A stretch of DNA of 64,000 nucleotides from Geminicoccaceae bacterium (lineage in GTDB: Bacteria > Pseudomonadota > Alphaproteobacteria > Geminicoccales > Geminicoccaceae). Shown here one piece after another: positions 53,789-61,539 of the stretch. The translations under genes were made by a program, and so were the position numbers. The notes below the pieces were generated by a model, which had not been told where the DNA came from, did no database searches, and worked only from the letters and a program-made list of their open reading frames with translations. The stretch is from the NCBI GenBank assembly GCA_020638465.1, contig JACKIM010000001.1, positions 62,001-126,000 of the forward strand, given 5' to 3'. The stretch's first letter is position 1. Each line of letters opens with the position of its first letter.

Positions 53789-53962
53789 GCGCCTCTCCCT
53801 TGGAGCGATGACGTGGGTCGCAGGCGGGCAACGGCCGCACTGCTGGACTTTTTCCTTCTCTTTCATTTTAACCCAATCATGCGTTGCAGGCGAGCGATCC
53901 ATCGTCGCTGGTCGTTGCCAACCATGTCTGGCAGGGCTTCGGATATCGCGGTGGCATCTCCC

Positions 53963-54853
53963 ATGAACAGCAATTCGGCCGATTTCTGGCTGCATCTCGA
54001 CCACACGGACAGCAATGCGCGCCGCAAACTGGAACAGACCGGCCTCGAACCGGATGCGATCGCCGCCCTCCTAGACCCCGAAACACGTCCGCGGCGGGCC
54101 CATTTCGGCAATGGCGACGTGATCATCCTGCGCAGTGTCAACCAGTCTCCCGGCGCGGAAGTCGAGGACATGATCTCGCTGCGGATCTGGTTGACGAGGG
54201 AGCGGATCATCACCGTGGTCCTTAGGAACCTGCAACTCGTGACCGAGGCCCGCCAGCGCATCGCCGACGGAATGGGTGAAAGCAGCGCGCCCGACCTGTT
54301 CCTGTGGCTTGCCAACACCATCAGCGAACGGCTGAGGGAAACCGTCCGGTCAGCCGAGGTCGAGCTCGAGGATGCCGAGGACAAGATGCTCGAAACCTAC
54401 GATGCCTCGCTCGCCAACGTGTTCAGGGAACAGCTCCGCCAGGCGGTGGCCCTGCGTCGCTACGCCGAACCGCAGCTTCAGGCGCTCAAGGACCTGCAGG
54501 ACAATCCGCCCGACTGGATCAACAAGCCACGGCGGCTGCGGCTGCGGGAAATCGTCAACAATCACCAGCGATCCCTGGAAACCCTGATTGCCACTCGCGA
54601 ACACATCAGCGCCGCACTCGATCAGTTGAACACGATGATCGCCGACCGCATGCAGCGCACCAGCCAGGCACTCACCATCGTCGCAACCATCTTCCTCCCG
54701 CTCAACCTCATCGGCGCCCTGTTCGGCACCAATGTGGGAGGCATACCCTATGGTGGCGATCCGATGGGCTTCTGGCTGCTCACCGGCGGCTTCACCCTCG
54801 CCTTTGCGATATTGCTGGTTGTCGCCTACACCTACCGCAATCGCTGGCTATGA
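53963..54853 (+). CDS. zntB: CorA-superfamily divalent cation transporter, ZntB-like
   Basis: Membrane protein of 296 residues from ATG 53963 (ATG 53924 is in frame). A large cytoplasmic, helix-rich N-terminal domain ends in two membrane helices near residues 235-255 and 268-288. The pore signature is GTNVGGIP near residue 258, which fits ZntB-type GxN proteins rather than the GMN of typical magnesium CorA. ZntB is thought to carry zinc. No zinc regulator is nearby. A perfect palindrome GCTGTATACAGC follows the stop by nine bases. Confidence 0.8.
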   Translation: MNSNSADFWLHLDHTDSNARRKLEQTGLEPDAIAALLDPETRPRRAHFGNGDVIILRSVNQSPGAEVEDMISLRIWLTRERIITVVLRNLQLVTEARQRIADGMGESSAPDLFLWLANTISERLRETVRSAEVELEDAEDKMLETYDASLANVFREQLRQAVALRRYAEPQLQALKDLQDNPPDWINKPRRLRLREIVNNHQRSLETLIATREHISAALDQLNTMIADRMQRTSQALTIVATIFLPLNLIGALFGTNVGGIPYGGDPMGFWLLTGGFTLAFAILLVVAYTYRNRWL

Positions 54854-54862
54854 GCGACATGG

Positions 54863-54874
54863 GCTGTATACAGC
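54863..54874. promoter_or_regulatory. 12-base palindrome GCTGTATACAGC
   Basis: A perfect palindrome between the convergent ZntB-like and acyltransferase genes. TGTATACA cores are typical of GntR-family operators, but at this spot, between two gene ends, an operator role is doubtful. It is listed because the same core recurs elsewhere in the window. Confidence 0.2.
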
Positions 54875-54896
54875 AGTGATCGCCCGCAATCAGCGA

Positions 54897-55763
54897 TCAG
54901 CGCGGCAGGGTCGCGAGTGACAGGCAGCCCAGATCGAAGCCGGTTTCCGGATGCCCGTCGCCCGGCAGCGGATTCTCCCTGTTGCCGAGCGCCAGTGTAT
55001 GCAGGCGCAGGCTGTCCATCAGTTCCTGGCGGTCGCGGATCGACGAGAGAGCATCGAAAGGCAGGGGCTGGCCTATATGCATGCGGATCTCATGCCCGAT
55101 CTTGTTGCGGACTTCATTGAGCAGCATCGCTGCCCGCAATGCCGGATGAACAAGATTGGCAAGCTGGAAGACAAGGCTGTTGCGCCCCTCGGTGAAGACC
55201 GGAATGACCGTGGCCCGGGATTTCATGATCAGCCGTGCCGTGAAGGGCCGCCACGGCTCGTCAACGACGGCGCTGAACAGGGAGGGTGCGCTGGCCACGC
55301 AACCGGCAGGGAAGACCAGGATCGCGCCACCATCGGCAAGGTGAGCCTCGGCCCGGCGCCGCGTTTCGAGGTTGGTATCCCGGGCCTCACGGGTCAGCGA
55401 AAAATCGATCGGAATGATGCGACGGGCCGCTTCGGGTGCACGGCTCAGCAGACCATGTGCGATGACCCTGAAATCCCGCCGACGCGAACCGAGGAGGTGG
55501 CTCAGCGCGATTCCATCGACCACGCCGAAGGGATGGTTGGCGACCATCACGACCGGCCCGGTCGCCGGGATAGCCGCCAGACGATGCGATTCATGGACCA
55601 GCCTCAGACGCAGCAGTTCGACCGCCTGTTCGAAGAAGTCGCGGGACGGATCTTGGCGGCGGCAGAGGTCTTCGAGCCTGCGGCGGCCACTCAGTCGCTC
55701 GACGACGTCAATGATCGCACGCACCGCAAACGGGTCGGCCGGGTCGGCATAGCTGATCTTCAT
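54897..55763 (-). CDS. Lysophospholipid/glycerolipid acyltransferase-like protein
   Basis: Acyltransferase of 288 residues. The catalytic motif is NHPFGVVDG near residue 78, a form of the HX4D box (H79…D84) found in the hemolysin-type and ornithine-lipid acyltransferases. LVFPAGCVAS near residue 150 is the likely acceptor-binding block. No signal peptide is visible; it should sit at the inner face of the membrane. AGGAG lies before the ATG. An 11-base-phased array of PhoB half-sites begins 48 bases upstream, so phosphate starvation probably turns it on. A role in making a phosphorus-free lipid such as ornithine lipid is the best inference. Confidence 0.8.
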   Translation of the reverse strand: MKISYADPADPFAVRAIIDVVERLSGRRRLEDLCRRQDPSRDFFEQAVELLRLRLVHESHRLAAIPATGPVVMVANHPFGVVDGIALSHLLGSRRRDFRVIAHGLLSRAPEAARRIIPIDFSLTREARDTNLETRRRAEAHLADGGAILVFPAGCVASAPSLFSAVVDEPWRPFTARLIMKSRATVIPVFTEGRNSLVFQLANLVHPALRAAMLLNEVRNKIGHEIRMHIGQPLPFDALSSIRDRQELMDSLRLHTLALGNRENPLPGDGHPETGFDLGCLSLATLPR

Positions 55764-55810
55764 CGATTCGCTCCTGCTGCCTCAACGTCAGGAGGAACTG
55801 GCAGAAATCG

Positions 55811-55873
55811 GTGACACCGTCGGGACAGCCACACGACAGGACGGTGACAGAAGGCGGGACAGCCCGATGACAG
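55811..55873 (-). promoter_or_regulatory. Phased Pho-box array (PhoB binding region)
   Basis: Read on the minus strand there are five CTGTC units and a sixth variant (GTGTC). Their first bases are at 55873, 55862, 55850, 55839, 55828 and 55817, spaced 11, 12, 11, 11 and 11 bases. The Pho box is known as direct CTGTCAT repeats with 11-base phasing. The first unit is CTGTCAT and the fourth position of phase is kept throughout. The array points towards the acyltransferase gene, whose ATG is 48 bases away. The Tat-exported cyclase gene lies on the other side. Confidence 0.7.
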
Positions 55874-55980
55874 GACATGCGCATCACCGCTTCGGCGTGC
55901 ATCGAGTCGCGTGTGTTCCTGCTGCCATTGTGTCATATTCCGCCCATCGCAGGTTTTTCATGTCAGGGAGGATGTTCGAT

Positions 55981-56799
55981 ATGTGCGATCTGTGCGTCAT
56001 GCAGTCCGTCAAGCAGCGCATGCTTTCACGACGGCGCCTGTTCCGCACCGGAGCCGCGGGCATGGCCGCGGCGGCCGTCGGCAGCGTCGTTTCGGCACCG
56101 GCCGTCCGGGCGGCATCGAGTTCGGTCGTCGACATGACCCACGAGCTTCACGAGGACTTCCCGACCTGGGGCGGCGCACAGCAATTGTTCCGCGAACAGC
56201 AGGCGTTCTTCGACAAGGACGGCTTCAATTTGTTCGAAATGCGCATCAACGAGCACACCGGGACCCACATCGACGCGCCGCTCCATTTCTCCGCCGATGG
56301 CGGCACCGTCGCCGAGATCGACGTGGGCAATCTCGTCGCTCCCCTGTGTGTCGTCGACATCAGCGCGCGTGCGGCCGAGGATGCCAATACCCAGTTGACA
56401 CCCGATGACCTCAAGGCCTGGATTGCTGCCAACGGCGACATCCCCGACGGGGCCTGCGTGGCCATGAATTCGGGCTGGGCAGCGAACGTGAACAGCGACA
56501 GGTTCCGCAATGCCGACGATCAGGGCACCCAGTACTATCCGGGCTTTCATGTCGAGGCAGTGAACATGCTCATGGAGGAGACCGGCGCGCGCTCCATCGG
56601 AGTCGACACCCTGTCGCTCGATTTCGGCCAGTCCCCCGATTTTGCCACCCACTATTCCTGGCTGCCGTCAGGCCGCTTCGGCATCGAGTGCCTCGCCAAT
56701 CTCGATCAGGTTCCGGCATCGGGCGCCACGCTGGTCATCGGCGCCCCCAAGGTCCGTGGCGGCACCGGTGGACCGGCCCGCGTGCTGGCCCTGGTCTGA
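55981..56799 (+). CDS. Cyclase family protein (kynurenine formamidase-like), Tat-exported
   Basis: Metal-dependent hydrolase of 272 residues, predicted to reach the periplasm. ATG 55981 is preferred: GGGAGG lies nine bases before it, while ATG 55972 is too close. The start MCDLCVMQSVKQRML is followed by a twin-arginine signal (SRRRLFRTGAAGM … APAVRA). The family signature HTGTHIDAPLHF is near residue 96. Members hydrolyse N-formylkynurenine, or polyketide and cyclic esters. The exported form is not the tryptophan pathway enzyme, so the substrate is open. A strong hairpin follows. Confidence 0.85.
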   Translation: MCDLCVMQSVKQRMLSRRRLFRTGAAGMAAAAVGSVVSAPAVRAASSSVVDMTHELHEDFPTWGGAQQLFREQQAFFDKDGFNLFEMRINEHTGTHIDAPLHFSADGGTVAEIDVGNLVAPLCVVDISARAAEDANTQLTPDDLKAWIAANGDIPDGACVAMNSGWAANVNSDRFRNADDQGTQYYPGFHVEAVNMLMEETGARSIGVDTLSLDFGQSPDFATHYSWLPSGRFGIECLANLDQVPASGATLVIGAPKVRGGTGGPARVLALV

Positions 56800-56816
56800 C
56801 ATCCTTTCCTGCCGGA

Positions 56817-56844
56817 CGGGACCGGATCTGGTCATCCGGTCCCG
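56817..56844 (+). terminator. Terminator-like hairpin after cyclase gene
   Basis: CGGGACCGGAT (56817-56827) and ATCCGGTCCCG (56834-56844) form a perfect 11-base stem with a 6-base loop, 18 bases after the stop. No long T-run follows. Confidence 0.6.
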
Positions 56845-56880
56845 CTGCATACAGTTCAGGACTTTTGTATACAGTTTCAA

Positions 56881-56900
56881 TAAAGGAAATAATTCCTTTA
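56881..56900. promoter_or_regulatory. AT-rich perfect inverted repeat upstream of orphan gene
   Basis: TAAAGGAA-ATAA-TTCCTTTA is a perfect 8-base inverted repeat in a locally AT-rich stretch, 20 bases before the orphan gene's ATG. A TGTATACA core lies about 14 bases upstream of it. It could be an operator that covers the ribosome-binding region, or an RNA hairpin that hides it. Confidence 0.4.
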
Positions 56901-56920
56901 CTTTCATCCCGGCTCATGTC

Positions 56921-57670
56921 ATGAATGCAGTCATGAGCATCAGTCCCGCCCCGGCAGATTTCGCCACGCATCCCTTCGGGCCGGCGCAACGCATGTTGCG
57001 CTGGAGCCACAGGCGGTTGCTGCGGTTCGCATGGTTGCGGGCCATGGGACGATCGCCGGAGCCCGGTACTCCGGATTGTCGCGATATATGCCCGATGGAC
57101 AGCACCGCTTCCCTGCCCGCCAGCGTGAGATCGCTGATCGCGGCTTTCGAATCCATGGCCGTCGATGGCCGCGACGGGCTGCGCTCCCTGATCGTTGCCC
57201 AGGTCCGGCCGTGGTTCAACGAGCTGTGCCAGCGTCTTTTCCATCAGCCGGAAGGGGAAAGCCGCGACCAGGTCGAGTGGATGCGCTGGGCGACGCAAAG
57301 GCGTGGCCGACGGCCGCTCGAAGCTCTCGTCGCAAGCGTGCTGCGGCAACTCGACCAATCTCCGCGACCACGCCGGTCGCGGACAGGCTACATGCGACCG
57401 CCATCGCCGGAGACGATCGCAGAACGGACCCGCGAGTTGCGGCAGGATCCCGTCCACCAGCAGGCGCTTCAACGTTCCCGGGGCCGTCGCAGCCTTGTCA
57501 GGGTCCTGACACGGATCGTCCATAGCCGGCTGATGGCAGTCGGTGCGGCCCTGCTGCAGGCGAAAGACACCTTCGAGCGGGCGGCCACCACGACGGCGGA
57601 TGCGTCACCGGCACCGCCGGACGATATCACGGCCGAGGAGGTATCCTGCGGTCAAGAAGCCCTGGCCTGA
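56921..57670 (+). CDS. Hypothetical protein, Arg-rich, no recognised family
   Basis: Open frame of 249 residues from ATG 56921 (ATG 56933 also possible). I do not recognise it. No signal peptide, membrane helix or known motif is visible. It is rich in arginine and alanine and predicted mostly helical; a basic middle part near residues 115-190 (QRRGRRPLEALVASVLRQL, RSRGRRSLVRVLTRIV) could bind nucleic acid or acidic lipid. No clear ribosome-binding site is seen, and an inverted repeat sits where one would be. A 262-codon frame on the other strand is rejected as a shadow. Moderate doubt that it is a gene. Confidence 0.5.
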   Translation: MNAVMSISPAPADFATHPFGPAQRMLRWSHRRLLRFAWLRAMGRSPEPGTPDCRDICPMDSTASLPASVRSLIAAFESMAVDGRDGLRSLIVAQVRPWFNELCQRLFHQPEGESRDQVEWMRWATQRRGRRPLEALVASVLRQLDQSPRPRRSRTGYMRPPSPETIAERTRELRQDPVHQQALQRSRGRRSLVRVLTRIVHSRLMAVGAALLQAKDTFERAATTTADASPAPPDDITAEEVSCGQEALA

Positions 57671-57786
57671 TATCACCGGCCCGGCCCCGATCCGTAAAAT
57701 TTTAGTAAAATCGACACGACTCCGCCCCGTCAGGAAGGGCGGTGGGTCCGGGCTCGCACGACCGGTTGGCCACACCGGATTCCCGG

Positions 57787-57860
57787 TGGCTGGGGCGCCA
57801 GGATTCGAACCTGGGATCGAGGGACCAAAACCCACTGCCTTACCGCTTGGCTACGCCCCA
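57787..57860 (-). tRNA. tRNA-Gln (anticodon TTG)
   Basis: Read on the minus strand: acceptor arm TGGGGCG/CGCCCCA, D-arm GCCAAGCGGTAAGGC, anticodon loop TTTTGGT giving TTG, T-arm CCAGG-TTCGAAT-CCTGG, discriminator G and an encoded CCA. All features of tRNA-Gln are present. The anticodon stem GTGGG/CCCTC has one T-T mismatch, and the variable loop is four bases rather than five. It lies nine bases after the SAM-hydrolase gene on the same strand and may share its transcript. Confidence 0.93.
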
Positions 57861-57869
57861 ATGCGGGAC

Positions 57870-58616
57870 CTAGATAGAAGTTCGCGAGGCGTCTTGCAAC
57901 TCGACTGTGAAGGGAGATCCGGGTGACATGCCGGTGAGTTCGGCAGCACTCCGGCGGTTGGCCGCGACTTCGATCAGGCCGGCACTGTTCTCATGGAAGA
58001 AGAGCGTGCCTTCGGGCATGTCGGAGAAGGTTCGCGCACGGGCGACAGGGCGCCCATCCACCTTCAGATGGGCACCTTCGGGAAGGTGGCTGGCACGGAT
58101 GCCGGTGATCAGGTTGCCGTAGACATCGGTGTGGACGATGGCGGCAAGGTCGTCCGGCCAGTCCGGATGACGGGACGGCGCACATGGTTCGAGGTGGTCG
58201 CGCCCGCCGCCGGCGAGCCGGGCGGCGAAGGGCGCGAACAGATCGCGGCCGTGGAAGCTCGCCGAAAGGTCCCCGGGCTTCCACGTGATGGCATGACACC
58301 GCCACTCGTCCGCCCGGCGCAGGATCAACTCGAACAGCCCGTTGTCGGGCCCCACGAGCCAGCGGCCATCCACCTCGATGGCGAGCGGCAGGCGGTCGCT
58401 GCCAACCCCCGGATCGACCACGCCGACAAGGATGTCGCCCGGTTCGGTGCGCAAGAACAGTGCGGCCAGATGATAGGCCGCGAGGCGCGGCTCGAAGGGC
58501 GGCAGGTCGGCGATCAGTGTCACCGCGGCGATATCCGGTGCCGTGCGATGGAGGACCGCCATCATCTCGCCGGTATAGGAGCCGCCATGGCCGAAATCGG
58601 TCGCCAACAGGATCAT
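57870..58616 (-). CDS. SAM hydrolase (DUF62 / SAM-hydroxide adenosyltransferase family)
   Basis: Cytoplasmic enzyme of 248 residues from ATG 58616, overlapping ispE by four bases. Family blocks are LATDFGHGGSYTGEMM at the N terminus, VVDPGVGS near residue 67 and LVGPDNGLF near residue 87. Members hydrolyse S-adenosylmethionine to adenosine and methionine; the halogenases of this fold (SalL, fluorinase) are rare relatives. Nothing here suggests halide use. The tRNA-Gln gene follows nine bases after its stop. Confidence 0.88.
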   Translation of the reverse strand: MILLATDFGHGGSYTGEMMAVLHRTAPDIAAVTLIADLPPFEPRLAAYHLAALFLRTEPGDILVGVVDPGVGSDRLPLAIEVDGRWLVGPDNGLFELILRRADEWRCHAITWKPGDLSASFHGRDLFAPFAARLAGGGRDHLEPCAPSRHPDWPDDLAAIVHTDVYGNLITGIRASHLPEGAHLKVDGRPVARARTFSDMPEGTLFFHENSAGLIEVAANRRSAAELTGMSPGSPFTVELQDASRTSI

Positions 58617-59515
58617 GCCGCGTCGACACCCGGAACGGAAGGTGCGGGCGTACCGGCCGAGGTTGCATGAACCCACCACGCGGGATGCTCGCGCCGGAGC
58701 AGCGTCTCCGCGGCACGGGCCGAGGCGGCGGTACGGAAAATGGCGAAGCAGGTCGCCCCGCTGCCGGACATCCGGCTGACGATGACATCGTCAAGGGAGC
58801 ACAGGGCATCCAGGACGCCGGCGATGCGCGGCTCGACGGTCAGCGCTGCCGGTTCGAGATCGTTGCGGCTCGATTGCAGCCAGATCGCGAACTGGACAAG
58901 GCTTGCTCCCATCGGCAGCGGCGGCCGCTGCAGCGCGTCGCCATCCAGGTCGAGCGCGCGGAACACCTGTCCGGTGGAAACACCGAAGCCCGGATTGACC
59001 AGCAGCAGCGGGATCTCCGGCAGGCCGCGGACCGGATCGAGGCGTTCGCCGATACCGCGCATGCGGGCTGGCCGGCCATAGAGGCATACCGGAAGGTCGG
59101 CACCCAGCGCGGCCCCGATATCGCGCAGCCGCTCATCGTCCATCGCGAGCGCCCACAGGCGGCACAACCCGCGCAGGGCCGCCGCAGCATCGCTGGAGCC
59201 GCCGCCGATCCCGCTGGCGACAGGCAGGTTCTTTTCGAGATCGAAACACACCGGCGAGCCGCCGCCGGTTTCCTCCAGCAGCCGGGTCGCAGCGCGCATG
59301 ACGATGTTGTCGCCGCCATCGGGCAGGGACGAGGCAAACGGTCCGGTTCCCTCGATCGACCAGCGGTCCGCGGACGTGAGGGTCAGGCGGTCGGATGGTT
59401 CGGCGAAGACAACGAGGCTGTCCAGTTCGTGATAACCGTCATCCCGCCTGCCGCGGACCAGCAGGTCGAGATTGATCTTGGCGCGTGCCGTTTCGACGAC
59501 GGAACCTTCAGTCAC
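58613..59515 (-). CDS. ispE: 4-diphosphocytidyl-2-C-methyl-D-erythritol kinase IspE
   Basis: GHMP kinase of the non-mevalonate isoprenoid pathway, 300 residues. The start is GTG 59515, overlapping the TPR gene by eight bases (GTGACTGA). AKINLDLLVRGRRDDGYHELDS is the family start, and the phosphate loop is LPVASGIGGGSSDAAAAL near residue 93. The C-terminal MSGSGATCFAIF is also typical. Length is normal. Confidence 0.95.
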   Translation of the reverse strand: MTEGSVVETARAKINLDLLVRGRRDDGYHELDSLVVFAEPSDRLTLTSADRWSIEGTGPFASSLPDGGDNIVMRAATRLLEETGGGSPVCFDLEKNLPVASGIGGGSSDAAAALRGLCRLWALAMDDERLRDIGAALGADLPVCLYGRPARMRGIGERLDPVRGLPEIPLLLVNPGFGVSTGQVFRALDLDGDALQRPPLPMGASLVQFAIWLQSSRNDLEPAALTVEPRIAGVLDALCSLDDVIVSRMSGSGATCFAIFRTAASARAAETLLRREHPAWWVHATSAGTPAPSVPGVDAA

Positions 59516-61304
59516 TCTCCGCTTCGCTCACGGCAGGCAGGCCACTTTCGAGCTTGCGGCGGACCTCGGCCGCCACGTCGTCGTCGGGATTGAAGATCAG
59601 CGCCCTCTCCCACTGGAAACGCGCCTCGCGTTCCCGACCCACGCGCCAGTAGGCATCGCCCAGATGGTCGTTGATCACGGGATCGTCGGGCTGGAGTTCG
59701 ACCGCCCGTTCGAGATTCACCACCGCATCGTCATATTCGCCGAGCCGGTAATGGGCCCAGCCCAGGCTGTCGACGATGAAGCCGTCATCCGGCCGCAACT
59801 CGACGGCGCGGTTGAGCATGCCCCTGGCGCGGTCGAGATGGAGCCCCTTGTCCACCCAGCTGTAGCCCAGGTAGTTGAGCACGAAGGGCTGATCGGGTTC
59901 GAGTTCGAGAGCCTTGAGGAAATCCGCCTCCGCGAGATCCCAGCGGTCCGTGCGCTCATAGGCGATTCCGCGCGCGTAGAGCAGCCGCCACTGGTCCGGG
60001 CCCGGCGTCGTGATTCGCGAGATCGCCTCGCTGTAGGCGACCTCGGCTTCGGCGAAACGCTCGTCGCGGCGCAGCATGTCGCCCAGCATGATCAACGCAT
60101 CGGAACGCTCGGGCCGCCGCTGGCTCATTTCCTCAAGGAGGGCATGCGCCTCGTCGTCGCGGTCGTCGGCGCCGTAGGCCCGTGCGCGCAGGAGGTCAGC
60201 ATCCCACGAATAGAGCCCGTCGTGCGGGATGTTGTCGAGCGCCTCCAGTGCCCGCGGGATGTTGTTCTCGATCAGCATCTGCTGCGCGATGAACAGCCAG
60301 ATGTCGCCTTCATCGGGCGCGAGATCCGAGGCCAGCCGCGCCAGGATCAGCCCCTGACCGCCGCCGCGCTGGTCGCCGAGGGCACGGGCGAGGCTCAGCA
60401 GGGCATCGGCCATGCCGGTCCTGGCGTCGCGGATCGGCATCTGCGGCGTGACGCCGCTGGCGACCTCCCTGCGCAGGTCGATGAGCACCGTGTCCTCGGG
60501 CGCGAGCGCAAGCTGGCTGTCCAGTGTCGCCAGCGCCTCCGTGTCGCGCCCCAGCCGCATCTCGATCCCGATGAGTGCAATCAACAGGCGGGTCGGCAGG
60601 CGGTCGGTATCGACGACGGCCGGCTTCAGCAGGTCGTAGGCATCCTGCTCCCGGCCGGTGATGGTGAGCATCGAGGCATGATGATAGGTGCGGACGAGAG
60701 CGAGGCCATCGCTGCCCGATCCGGCCGAGATCGACGTCAGCGCCTCATCGATTTTCCCCTCCGCGAACTGCATCCACGCATCGATCAGCGGACCCACCAT
60801 GCCGGATATTCCGCCCGGCCCGATCTGCGAGATGCGCTCGTGCGCGACATCGAGCTCGCCTTTCCTGAGCGCGTCGAAGGCGAGCAGCATGCGCGCCTCA
60901 TCGCTCTCGATACCGAGGTCGACGAGCGAGGCCGCCGTTTCCCTGGCCTTGTCGAGGTCGCCACCGGCAAGGCGCAGCAGAAAGACCTGGCGTCGCAGGT
61001 CTCCATTGTCCGGCTCGGCACTCAGGGCGATCTCGAAGTTCTCGGCCGCTTCGAGCATCTTGCCTTCGTCAAGCGCGACCCGGCCCGCCAGATAGGCCCC
61101 GGCGACCGATGCGTCACCATGCGGCAGTTCGACCGCACGGGCCGAACCCGCTCCATTGCCCCTCAGGGCCACAGGATCCGCGATGCAGGCCGCAAGCAGG
61201 AAAACAAGCGCCAGTCCGGCGCCACCATGGATCTTCGATCTTGACGGCAGCGGGCCCTTTGACCATTTAGACGTCGAATCGAGAGGGTAGCCGATAAGTC
61301 GCAC
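59508..61304 (-). CDS. TPR-repeat lipoprotein
   Basis: About 598 residues, predicted lipoprotein: the hydrophobic run GLALVFLLAAC ends in a lipobox cysteine near residue 40. After it the protein is a long array of tetratricopeptide-like helical pairs, clearest near the C terminus (DLAEADFLKALELEPDQPFVLNYLGYSWVDKG and the two following units). The start is uncertain: GTG 61304 is used because AAAGGG lies upstream, while ATG 61337 would overlap the divergent small gene. TPR lipoproteins often serve in envelope assembly. It heads a transcript with ispE and the SAM hydrolase. Confidence 0.82.
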   Translation of the reverse strand: MRLIGYPLDSTSKWSKGPLPSRSKIHGGAGLALVFLLAACIADPVALRGNGAGSARAVELPHGDASVAGAYLAGRVALDEGKMLEAAENFEIALSAEPDNGDLRRQVFLLRLAGGDLDKARETAASLVDLGIESDEARMLLAFDALRKGELDVAHERISQIGPGGISGMVGPLIDAWMQFAEGKIDEALTSISAGSGSDGLALVRTYHHASMLTITGREQDAYDLLKPAVVDTDRLPTRLLIALIGIEMRLGRDTEALATLDSQLALAPEDTVLIDLRREVASGVTPQMPIRDARTGMADALLSLARALGDQRGGGQGLILARLASDLAPDEGDIWLFIAQQMLIENNIPRALEALDNIPHDGLYSWDADLLRARAYGADDRDDEAHALLEEMSQRRPERSDALIMLGDMLRRDERFAEAEVAYSEAISRITTPGPDQWRLLYARGIAYERTDRWDLAEADFLKALELEPDQPFVLNYLGYSWVDKGLHLDRARGMLNRAVELRPDDGFIVDSLGWAHYRLGEYDDAVVNLERAVELQPDDPVINDHLGDAYWRVGREREARFQWERALIFNPDDDVAAEVRRKLESGLPAVSEAESD

Positions 61305-61335
61305 GCCGCGCCGCCCTTTAGCTGGAGAAGCCACC

Positions 61336-61539
61336 ATGTTGAAGATGTCGAAGAGCAAGAACGACCCGACTGCCCGCGGTCCTGCTCAGCAACTCAAAAC
61401 GTTTGACGGCAAGAAAATCAAGCCCGCTCTCTACGTTGGAACCGCGGTGGGTCATGGTCGTTACATAGCGGGACAGGATGAGAGCGGCAAGCTCGTCGTC
61501 GACCGCGAGGGCCGGCCAATTCCCTTCCGTGACATCTGA
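61336..61539 (+). CDS. Conserved small protein, 67 residues
   Basis: A short, basic, soluble protein of 67 residues with GGAGAAG six bases before ATG 61336 (ATG 61345 is also possible). The sequence is regular and coding-like: KKIKPALYVGTAVGHGRYIAGQ in two parts, then SGKLVVDREGRPIPFRDI. I believe homologues of this size exist in other alphaproteobacteria, but I cannot name a family. No function is known. It is divergent from the TPR gene, so they share a promoter region. Confidence 0.65.
   Translation: MLKMSKSKNDPTARGPAQQLKTFDGKKIKPALYVGTAVGHGRYIAGQDESGKLVVDREGRPIPFRDI

Noticed and set aside
53246..53962. Long N-terminal extension of the ZntB-like frame
   Set aside because: The extension runs opposite the signal peptide and N-terminal domain of the OppA-like gene. 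The ZntB family length is met from 53963.
55822..55876. Imperfect 34-base direct repeat as a CRISPR or mobile-element remnant
   Set aside because: The repeat is fully explained by the 11-base-phased CTGTC pattern of a Pho box; there are no spacers or cas genes.
56735..57523. 262-codon minus-strand frame opposite the orphan gene
   Set aside because: It overlaps the end of the cyclase gene and its terminator hairpin, and its composition is irregular. The plus-strand frame looks more protein-like, although not certain.
57787..57860. tRNA-Gln as an attachment site of a genomic island
   Set aside because: No integrase, no duplicated tRNA end and no change in composition were seen on either side. 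Neighbouring genes are ordinary chromosomal ones.
57870..58616. SAM-dependent chlorinase/fluorinase as a partner of the flavin halogenase
   Set aside because: The protein belongs to the common SAM hydrolase branch, and the two genes are over 50 kb apart with no shared context.
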